64,000 nt of DNA, taken from Ciona intestinalis. Lineage: Eukaryota; Chordata; Ascidiacea; Phlebobranchia; Cionidae. The stretch lies in contig NC_020173.2 in assembly GCF_000224145.3 (NCBI RefSeq), positions 6,187,961 through 6,251,960 of the forward strand. Direction: 5' to 3'. The notes beneath the pieces were generated by a model. It was not told the DNA's origin, did no database searches, and saw only the letters and a program-made list of their open reading frames with translations. Positions 9,932-20,200 of the stretch are shown here, one piece after another; positions within the stretch are counted from its first letter, which is position 1; the number at the start of each line of letters is the position of its first letter. The translations under genes were made by a program, and so were the position numbers.

Positions 9932-12718
9932 ATGGATGTAACAAGTGTTCAACATGTAGTGCGTGAGTTGTACGCAGTATCAACAATTACTGTGAAGCAA
10001 CTGGAAGGATATGCCGACAGTAACTACTACATATCTGCACAACCAAACCAATATTCATGCACAGAGTTTGTATTGAAAATAATTCATATGGAGAATGAAA
10101 GCGTTAAATGTAAGTTGTAAAGTTGTTTAACATTTTCATTTCAATAAATTTATAACACTTTGTATACAGCCATGTGTGTCTTTTTATTTTAATTTTCTTG
10201 TTTTATGGGCATTTAACTTCAGGATAAAAGCTGTTGTTGGCTTAAAACTGTAGTGTTAAAATATATGATGTCACCCCTGTTTTAAAACTTATGGTGACGT
10301 TGACATAGCTTTATTACTGTATTTGAAGAGATAAATATAAATAATGTTCTGTTAAGTACCATAATATCTTTATATATTTTGTAAATTTCATCCTATATAC
10401 ATGCAGGTCAATACCATGCTATTGGTTGTTCATTACAACATTTACATAAACAAGGTGTTCAAGTATCAAAACTAATACCAACAGTTGATGGAGAAATGCT
10501 TGGTTCATATGGTGGGTGAGTGGGTCCATGTTACGTATGTAACAATTTTTATAATGTGTGTGTCAGTGTGTGTATCAATAGAGAAATAAGGTAAACATTT
10601 TGGAATAGTAATTATTAGTTCTAATAAAGCATAAAACCATGAATATACCTTTTTTATTGTATAGGTGTATCTGTATACTGTATCCATGTGTGTGTGTGTA
10701 GAGGTAAATTATGAATGTATTGGAACTGAAATTTATGTCAGAGTTGCCCCCAGTTCCCAGACCTCAAGCTGAACTTGTAGCTTAATCCTTTCTTTCTTAG
10801 ATTTCAATGACAATGCATGTGCATGTGGGGTAATGTTGCTTACATATATACAAGGACAGACATTATGTGAGGTTGTTGTTACTCAACTTCATATGAATGA
10901 CATTGCTCAACAAAGTGGAAAGGCAATTGCACAAATAGATGAAGCATTATCGGTACGATGTGTTTCTGATATTTCAGTTGAGCCATTTTATGTAATGTAT
11001 AGCTTGCTTAGTGTTCAATTTTAAGCAGATTTTTGTCTTCTTAATTTAAAAACTTTAATGTTGTTCAATGGATGTTAATGAGTCGTCTCTCACATGAGTT
11101 ATAACCTCTTGATGAATGTCAGTTGAAATTGTTTTTATAACTAATGCCAAAAAAGTTTGTAATATATATGTATTTATATATGACATATTGTTTTTCTTGG
11201 TTGCAGAAGTGACACCTTACGGTTTTACATGTTCTGTACATTAGATTTCCAAATATTTTGGTTTATTTTTTCTTAGACATTACATCTTTCAGATGAGTTG
11301 CAACTGAAGGGGGAATGGAATTTGTTAAACTTGGATTTTGTAAAATCCTGTTCCCACTATATGCGTTGCAACAAAACGAAGGATCTTTGTCATCGTGTCT
11401 TCAATCTTTTTGAAGACAAAGTTGTAAAGAACTTGAACAAGTTACAAACAGGTGGTTTATGTCGTTATCTTTTATTGGTAATTAGTTGTTTTGTTTCACA
11501 GTGGTTAGGGTGTCTGTCTCTAGCTTAGAAAGTACAGGTTCAAGGCTCACTGCTGCTACCAATGTGGGCGCATGTGTTATTGGGCAAGGAACTTAACGTC
11601 ACAGCAATTGCTCTAACCCCCTTATGGGTTGTTTAAGTTGTCAGTTATACATAAAAAAGACTCTTAAGCAAGCACAAGGTGTATAAAACAGAACAGTCGT
11701 GTTATAATGTCTGTCGTTTCCCCGCTATGCGAGGATAAATACCTTACATTCATTCAAACATTTATCTACAGGTTTAATACATGGAGACGCAAATGATGCA
11801 AATTTAATCTTAAAGCAGCAACCTGGGTGTGGGAGATGGATAATTGAAGGTGTGTAAACTTATACATGTAGTATGAGTCATAGTTCAGTGGTCACTAATA
11901 GGCTGTACAACCTTGTGTGGTGGGGTTGTTATGTGCCAACTCTGGCCTAAATCTTTGCGTATTGGGGTGGTTGGCACATCGCCTTGTTTATCTGCCAACC
12001 CAGAGTACAGAGTATGTAGTAACTTGTGAAGTGCTAAACCCTAAAAACTTGGTTTTGCTTAGGTCCCAATCCAACCAACTTAAATGGCCTAAATCTTAAA
12101 GGTCCTATTGAATCATGTAGAATATATTGGTTGGAGCATAATATATGCATAGGCGCCAAACTTGGGGTGGCAAGGTAGGCAAGGCTACCCTGGATTTTTC
12201 GGCACTGCCCAATTATTGAATGTTAGGACCAAAAAGTTAGATTTGATTCATAGAAACGGGTTGGTAATTATTCCTGCCTCCCTTACATTTTAAAAAGTTT
12301 GGTGCCAATGAATATATGTATATATACATCATAATATTCTAAAAGTGGATGCTAAAACTGTTTGTATCTTTCCTTTCCAGGAATCATAGACTTTGGGGAC
12401 ATGGCCCACAGTTTCTATCTGTTTGAAATTGCAATATTAGTTGCTTACTTTATGATGAAAGCATTTAAAGATGGTTTAGATGCTGATATAGTGGCAGATC
12501 ATGTTTTAAAGGGATTCAAATCTGTTTTACGTTTAAACCCATTTGAGCATGAGGTTTTGTATGTAACTGTTGCCGAGGTTGCCGCTCATTCATTGTGTAA
12601 AACTGCAGCGGACGCACAAAAGTCTCCCGACAATTATGACTACATTATACAGGATTATGACGCGTTTGAAAAACTCTTGTCTCATATTTGTGATACAAAT
12701 ATTACAAACAGAATGTAG
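9932..12718 (+). CDS. HYKK: hydroxylysine kinase-like (APH fold)
   Basis: Six exons: 9932-10109, 10407-10511, 10801-10952, 11277-11451, 11772-11849 and 12381-12718, giving 341 residues (vertebrate HYKK ~373). The N-lobe has YYISAQPNQYSCTEFVLKII, where the Lys of VLK is the likely ATP lysine. The catalytic loop is HGDANDANL (Asp209) and the metal-binding motif is DFGD (233-236), the aminoglycoside-phosphotransferase/choline-kinase pattern. GVMLLTYIQGQTL and the C-terminal helices match HYKK. The family phosphorylates 5-hydroxy-L-lysine in lysine catabolism; this substrate is inferred. The exon 2 donor is placed at 10512 (TAT-G|GTGGGT) rather than 10516, because only the former keeps phase with exon 3. 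Intron 4 carries a SINE (11503-11757) and intron 5 an hAT-like element (12148-12310). Confidence 0.88.
11503..11757 (+). mobile_element. tRNA-headed composite SINE
   Basis: A degraded tRNA-like head (AGTGGTTAGGGTGTCTGTCT, then GGTTCAAGGC as B box), a body with GGGCAAGGAACTTAACG, and the tail CGTGTTATAATGTCTGTCGT. It has the same arrangement as the full copy at 62256. Confidence 0.7.
12148..12310. mobile_element. CATAGGC-family hAT-like MITE with perfect 8-bp TSD
   Basis: 163 bp with inverted ends CATAGGCGCCAAAC ... GTTTGGTGCCAATG. It is flanked by AATATATG at 12140-12147 and again at 12311-12318. Other copies lie at 12746, 16838, 20210, 25428, 29808, 32086 and 50190. Confidence 0.8.
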
Positions 12719-13102
12719 ATGACAGATGAAGAGGGTGTTTAGTGACAAAGGCACCAAACCTGGGGTGGCAGGGTGGGCAGATCAACCCGGGAATTTCTGT
12801 GCTTGTGTGATTAATGTTATTCTTAGTAATACTTCAATTTAAAACAATAGCAAATTATGTTTAAAAAAATGGGAAATTTTTATAAAAACAATTTGAAAAC
12901 GAAGTTTTTAATCTTATTGATCAAACGTATTGTTTTGTGAAATTATTACTTTTTAGATCTAACTTTGTTTTGATGGAGATTTAGTTTTTACAAGGGGCTT
13001 TTTAGAGTCAATACACTAATTGTAATGGACAACAATGTAATTTACAGAAGACTTTTAACATTTTCCAGCTCTAACCACTGTGTTTAATTGTTTTACAGAA
13101 AT
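12719..13102. other. HYKK to zinc-finger gene spacer
   Basis: Short same-strand spacer. A half copy of the CATAGGC MITE (12746-12800) lies here. A splice-acceptor-like TTTTACAG ends at 13098, four bases before the next ATG, so it may accept a spliced leader or a 5' UTR exon. Confidence 0.5.
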
Positions 13103-16100
13103 ATGAGCGCAGTATTATCTAATGATGTAAATAGTTTGATACTACCTGAATACTCCTTGTCCCAGTTTGCCCCGCCCACTAACAAAGCATCAAGTACCAC
13201 TTACAGTACTAGTTACGCATCTAATGGATCATCAACATGTGTGGAAACCAACACAACTAATGGAAACACTTCTCTCCCAACATTCCCAGCCCCTTATTCA
13301 AACGTGCCTTTCCTACCCGTTTCGAAAGGAAATATCAAGAAACTCGCGCAGACCAGGTTCGTGAACTCGTCCCCAAAGAGCTACAGACTGATGCCTGCTT
13401 CAGTGGAGTCGTCTGAATCTGACCGAACCAGTTTCGTCGAGAAAACATCGCACAAGTTCTTCCTGCCTGTCACTTACTTTCTTGAGATCGCAAAATTATG
13501 GGAAGTCTCCAACCGTAGTGAACTAGAATGCCACTTCACGATCGCAAACAATAAGGAAGAATTTAAAACTACAGGCTCTGTATTACATGATGAACACACC
13601 AGCCAACATAAGCAGAGACCAATATGCCATGCAAGGCCCATACCTGCTAAGCTATGGGGTTCTCATAAGACCACGTTGAAAAGGCAAAGAAATGAGAATT
13701 CTGTCGAAGCTGAAAAAGATTTGCTTAGAAGCGTCAACAGGTTCTTGGGTAGTTGTAGAACAAAGGACAAAATCTCAGCAAGCATGTCAGGTGAATGGCT
13801 TTCAACCTATGGTTTATTACATTGATGCATGCATTTTCATAATAAGTGTAGGCATATATATCTATTTCTTTTGGGGAAGCGGCAGGTCAACATCTTGTAA
13901 GTCCCTGGTACTGTAGGTATGGGGGTATTATTGGCAACATTCTGACCTAAATTCATACCATACTACAGGCCGCACTTATATTGAATAGAATGATATTTGC
14001 ATGGTGTGATTGCCAACCCTAACATAAAGTTGCCGTAGGTCCTTACCACATAGAATAAATAAACTTACGCAATATATGGGCCAACTGTCGCATAAACCTC
14101 AGCAGGTCCTATACTATGCCACGCGAGGAACCATATATAATAAATAAACATACATATAATAAATGAATAGAATGTGCATATATAATGTTGTGGTAATGGG
14201 ACAAGTGTGGGATAAATCTTAAGTCCCTAGCAAGCATGCCATGGAACCTCACCCATATAGAATAAATAATAAATCCCCCCCTCACTAGATATCAGTACTT
14301 CATCCACCAATGTTGGAAGTGAAACTCGAAGATATCTTTCGCAAATTGTTTCCCTGATGAGCAGAAAGTTTGCAGCTCGCCTTGTAAACCAACAGAACGA
14401 TTTTGATTTCAATGGAAAAACGATGGAATTCCTGCACAGGACGACGTGTATAAACTTGACAAGTTAAACCAAATGCACTTGTGTGAAAATAAGAGGGGAA
14501 GTATAGAGGATCACAAGAGGAGACATGATCCTCTGGATGAAGGTAAAGGGAGACAGCATCAAGAAGATAATGTTATCTCGCATCCGGATCAAAAGATTAG
14601 GGATTTTCTTCCTGGCTCGAAACATCATGATCTAAATCTTAGCTTGGATCTGGATCAAAAGATGTTGGAGGTTGATCCTACCTCCCAAGATCAGAAAGAA
14701 GATGACCTGCATCCGGATCAAAAGATGGATCGTTTTGATCCCGCCTCTCAAGATCGGGGAAATGATGTTGCATCTGATCTTGATCATAAGATGGAGGAAT
14801 CCGATCCCAAGGAAGACATGAATGATCGGCAAGTGAAGATCTTCTCCATGTCATCAGAGGATGCGGTTGGGGAAGCTGACGAGCATCTTCTTATCATCCA
14901 TATAAATAAGAATCAAACTAATGGAGAAGATCAGGATCAAACTAGTTTCGGTGGTGGGTATAACTAATTGGGTATCGTATAGTTAAATAAACTAATTCGT
15001 AAATTAAGATAAATAAACCCAAACGAATTAGTGATTTTGTATAAATAAATTAGTGAGTAGAATAAAATAAACCAAAGTAGTTATTTTGGTGAATTGTTAT
15101 AGGAGGTTAGGCAAGGTGGTGTTTCATGACCCCAACCACACAACGCACATTATATTTAACATTTACCTCGTATATAGATAACTATGCAGTAGCACTCAAT
15201 ACATATAGAATAGAATGTGCATTTACAATGTTGGGGTAATGGGCCAACTCTGGTATAAACCCCAGGTCCCATGGCGTTCCTCACTGTAGGACCTCACCCA
15301 TATAGAACAGAATGTGCATGTACAATGTTGAGGTAATGGGCCAACTTTGGCCTAAACCCCAGGTCCCATGGCGTGTCTCGCTGTAGGACCTCACCCATAT
15401 AGAATAGAAAGTGCATTTACAATGTTGGGGTAATGGGACAACTCTGGCTTAAATCCCAGATCCCATGGTGTGCCTCACTGTAGGACCTTACCCATATAAA
15501 ATAGAAATCTTAAATCATTGTAAAATATCTCCACAGAGGAACCATCTCATAAGAGAAGAAGAACGAATAGTGAACCAATGTCTACCATGGCAAGGTTAGT
15601 CTTACATCTTATATTAGTCACATATGCACACAATGCTAACGGTAAAGTATACAACAATAAAAATACAAGTGCTATAAAATATTTAACAAACAATAATCAA
15701 GTCCAATGAATAGTTCACTGTGGGGAGGAATATTTCAGCGGAAATGACATCTATTTGAATAGAGTTTATATAATTGTTGTCACATATATTTACGTTAAAC
15801 AGTTAAACATCTGTGTATATATATATATATATATAATATTTTTTCTTCAGCAATGCCAAGAATGTGATAAAGGAACATGTCGTGTCTACTGTTGGTGTTG
15901 GTAAGTGAATGTGTTTGTGTTATTTGTGTGTATGTAGTCATTTACTTTAAAGGTATATGTTTACACAACTTATGTATTGCGTTACCCCAAATATAGGGGG
16001 TAAGTGAATGTATGTATCTTGTCCATTAGTCTGTATGCTCTAATTAAGTATAAGTTATCTTTGAAAAGGCATCACCATCAAGGTTTGTGTCTGATGCAGA

Positions 16101-16498
16101 GTATTTGTAGGATATATGAACGTGTCTGTATCTTCACTATCTTGTACATTGTGCTTTATAACTTTAATAAGGTGGCCTATCTTTGAAAGAATATCACAAG
16201 GGTTTATAGTTATATCTTATCTTATGTAAATTTCAATCCTTTTAGATTTATATCACATAAACTTAAACCTAGCTTAAACAAATCAAAGTAACTACAGACG
16301 TTTTGTCAATGGTCTATTAATACAGATTTTCATTTATATAAGTTTTCTATCACTCAAATAAAAATTTTCTGACCTTTGTTTCTTTGAACAGGCCCCCACG
16401 ATACAAACTCATCTAGTTACAAATGTTTTTACTGCCAAGTTAGATGCAGCAAAAGAATAGATTGCGCAAGACACATGCTAACACATTTGCCCAGCTGA
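13103..16498 (+). CDS. unrecognised protein with Asp/Gln repeat and C-terminal C2H2 finger
   Basis: I do not recognise this family. Six exons join in phase: 13103-13790, 14289-14383, 14440-14950, 15537-15594, 15851-15900 and 16392-16498, giving 502 residues. The N-terminus is Ser/Thr/Asn/Pro-rich, followed by a more ordered stretch (KFFLPVTYFLEIAKLWEV). Exon 3 encodes an acidic repeat of about 21-22 residues built on DQKM and DPxSQD. A basic patch (HKRRRT) follows in exon 4. The last exon has one canonical finger, C-x2-C-x12-H-x3-H (YKCFYC ... ARHMLTH), four residues from the stop. A nuclear, nucleic-acid-binding role is inferred only from the finger and basic patch. The 56-bp intron 14384-14439 is very short but is the simplest way to join two long open frames. 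The start is the first ATG after an acceptor-like AG. Confidence 0.6.
13985..14272 (-). repeat. degenerate ~97-bp repeat copies
   Basis: About three decayed minus-strand units in intron 1 of the finger gene, recognisable by AACCTCACCCATATAGAATA at the right end and GGTAATGGGACAAG. Confidence 0.55.
15206..15505 (-). repeat. ~97-bp minisatellite, three units
   Basis: Tandem minus-strand units, each with CACTGTAGGACCTCACCCAT or a near match, in intron 3 of the finger gene. Confidence 0.9.
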
Positions 16499-17284
16499 TA
16501 AAAAGAATTCGTTTCCCCAATATTTCAAAACATTCTGTTATCTTATTTAAACATGAGCTGTTATTTTTTTTATTTGAAAAATCAGCTAAAATAGCTTTTC
16601 AGTATTTTTCCATTTGTATTCACAGTCTTACACATTAAGATAAATTATGTGCAGTATTTTAACTATTCCATATGAACTACAATGTGTTCTGTTTATTACT
16701 TTTACATTTCATTTATTTTGTTTTTAATTCCTTGTTTGTATATTGTATTACAACTGCATAAGTTTTAAATTGAGCGTCATTTTTAAAACATGTTAACAGT
16801 TTAAACTTTTCTAATGTATTATGTTTATGAACAATGTCATAGGCACCAATCTTTTATAAACACAGGGGAGGCAGGAATAGCTAGACACCAAATCCTAAGA
16901 AACAAATCTAAATTATTGGTTGTAATGTTTACTAAGTACTGCAGAATTCCAGAGTTAGCCTGCCCACCTTGCCACCCCAGGTTTGGTGCCTATGAATATC
17001 ACATATTATGCTAAACGTCCTCCTGCATTCTAGGTAAAGTTGTTTAACTCAATTCACACAATTATACCTTCTTATTTTTTAATGCTACCACCTTGCATTT
17101 TATCATTTAATTTTATTCAGTAAAAATTGACTAATTTTAATTCTGAACTTTTATCACTTATTTTGCCGTACCAGTGTACCTGATGTTTTGTTTATGGATA
17201 GTTTCATGTTATTATGACAGAAAAGTTGATTTCTTTAATTTTTTATGTATTTTAGGTTCTAGGTGTTTAATTAAATTGATAATC
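16499..17284. other. finger gene to NMD3 spacer with CATAGGC MITE
   Basis: The only structure seen is a 157-bp CATAGGC-family element (16838-16994, ends CATAGGCACCAA and TTGGTGCCTATG). An acceptor-like TGTATTTTAG at ~17255 precedes the NMD3 start. Confidence 0.65.
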
Positions 17285-20200
17285 ATGAATGTGATCGGGA
17301 TATCTGATCTCGTTCCAACGCAAACACAAGGAAAAATGTAAGTTGGTATGAATTAGATTTGTGCTTGCTTGGTGTTGAGCTGTATGTAACAGGAATGAAT
17401 GTTTATATGAGTCCTAGGTATATACATGTGTGTGCTTAGGCAAGACACTTGATGTTATTGCTCCGAAAAATGGGTTGGAATTCATCAAAAAACGATTAAA
17501 TTTTCCCCGCACGGGGTAACAGTCATGATAGCATCGGTGTTCGGTTTTATACACCTCGTGCCCGCTTACAAGTTAACACATATGTAACTTATTTATTCTC
17601 GCGTCGTGGGGCAACAACAGTAGTTATAACACGGGTGTTCTGTTTCATACACCTCGTGCCCTATTCTACAAATTACCATGCATGTAACTTATTTATTGTC
17701 GCGTAGCGGGGCAACAACAATCATTATAACACAGGTGTTCTGTTTCATACCCCTCGTACCCGCTTACGAGCTACCACATATGTAACTTATTTACACTCGC
17801 ATGACGAGGCAACAACAGTCGTTATAACACGGGTGTTCTGTTTCATACACCCGTGCCCGCTTACGAGCTACCACGTATGCAACTTTGTGATAAAAATAAT
17901 AATCAATGATTTTTGTTCCAGATTATGTTGCGAGTGTGGAACCGAAATCGAGCCGAACCCGAGCAATATGTGCGTTGATTGTTTACGATGCAAAGTAGAT
18001 ATTACAGATGGGATACCAAAGCATGGGAACCTACTGCAGTGTAAGAACTGTGTAAGGTAGGTGGGGGGGTGTCTGCACTTGCACTTAAACATAAAGGGTG
18101 GATGTATAGCAGCTGTTATACAACTTTGCTATAGCTTATTGGGTGTCACTGCTTGTTCTCTAGATGACCACCTTAGTTGGCTCTTTTTAAGGATTAAATT
18201 TCAGAAGAGCTGAACTATAAACACTAGAGTTATACTTATAACAGTTTGGCTGCATTGGCGGCTGGTGGTTTATTATGTAACATTTAAGTAGAAAACAACA
18301 ACTTATGTCTCTGCATTCTCTTCTATATGGGTGAGGTTCTACAGTAAAGCATGCCATTATCGTTAAGATTGCAGTCTGTTTAAAGATGCTTTTACTTTAG
18401 CGAATTTTTCGGCAGTACCAGTTTATAGTTTCCTGAAGTTTGCCTTTTTCTATTGAAATATACACGAACATGCTATTACTTTGTTCAGATACTTATCGCC
18501 ACCAGTAGCATGGATACCAGCTCAACCAGAGTCTCGTGAATTGCTCGCTATTTGTTTAAAACGAATCAAATCAGCGTTGCAACGCGTTAGGCTGGTGGAT
18601 GCTTCGTTTATATGGACGGAACCTCATTCGAAACGTGTTAAAGTTAAAATCACAGTTCAAAAAGAGGTTGGTGGTTGTGTTGTTTGGTGTAGCAGATATA
18701 TGTACTAGGTATCAATGTGCATTTTAAGCACCTGTGTGTACAGTGAGTCCATAAGATATACAGGATGCATTGTCATAGGCTTCATAGCGTCACGAGAATG
18801 CATCATCATACCCAAAGAGTTTAAATATGCAGTTTTATCTAACATAGAAATAACATTACATTAAAAAGATCATAGAAATATAACATAGAAAAAATAAATA
18901 AAGAAGCTGAAGCAATTACTGTTGTAATTGCATTATACCATGGACTGCGTGAAAAAAGGTAAACAAGAAGTGCCTTAAGTTTACCATAGCAATGCTGGCA
19001 TAAGCATCTACAACTTTATCTAAATTGAAATTGGCACACCCAGGTTGAAGGCGGGACTTTCCTAGAACAAACATTTGTGGTTGAATACGTCATTCATAAC
19101 CATATGTGCCCTGATTGTCATCGAGTTGAAGCAAAAGATTATTGGAATTCATCTGTGCAGGTGGGAGTTGTGGATTACATTCACATGTTTGCACTTTGTT
19201 GTTTATACCAGTGCTCTTCAACCGGTGTGCACGGTGCACCATAGGGTGCACCAAAATATGCCAGGGGTGCACCAGTGCAAAAAGGTATACAAGGGTGCAT
19301 CACAAACTTCAACACTTTTCAGCAATATTTTTTCATTTTAAACTTTTCTAACAAATTTAGCCACTTTCCTACATTTTTTTTATATGAATTCTATATCTTG
19401 CATCACTGGGAATTGAAAACTTCATTAGTTTTACGTTAAAGCAATCAGGGGTGCATGAGTTTGACGCAACAACTTTAGGGGTTCACCAACCCATAAAAGG
19501 TTGAAGAGCACTGATTTATACAACTATTTATTATATTTACTTAAAATTTAAAAACATGCTACGATTTTTATTGTTTAGCACCCTGGGTGTTGGAGTGATG
19601 TCACACATCCCATAATGTTGAGTTGTGTATCGATTGAGTTTTTTTTTCGACATTGAGTTGTGTATCACATGTTTTGGCCCTGGCCTGTATTCTATATGGG
19701 TAAGATCTTTGTTTCAGCACTAAGGGATATAGACCTGTTACCTGTTACCCAACACTCATACTCCCCAGGTTAGTGGTTATGCTCATCCTAACCAAAGGAT
19801 ACCACGATACTGCTACCATTGTGGGCATATGTGTCCTTGGGCAGGACACTTAACAGACATTGCTCAAATCCAGTGGTCACTAATATAACTATAGAAATAT
19901 TATATATCCATTTAAATATTTGAATAAAGGTCCGTCAAAAAGCTGGCCATAAGAAAACTTTCTACTACCTTGAACAAGTGATCCTTAAACACAAGATGCA
20001 TCAGAATACAACTAAAATATCACAGAAACCAAGTCAGTATACAATGCATAGTGATTCCAATATATGTATATAATATATATATATAATATCATTAATGAGA
20101 TGATGAAGTAAATGGTTCTTCTTGTATTATAATGTAAATTTGTGAAGTAGCAGAAAATAACACAGTAAGATATGGAATTGATCATTCATTTTAACTGTTT

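Noticed and set aside
10512..10516. Donor GTGAGT at 10516 as the end of HYKK exon 2
   Set aside because: It is a better consensus, but it puts exon 3 into a frame with an immediate stop. GTGGGT at 10512 keeps the family sequence.
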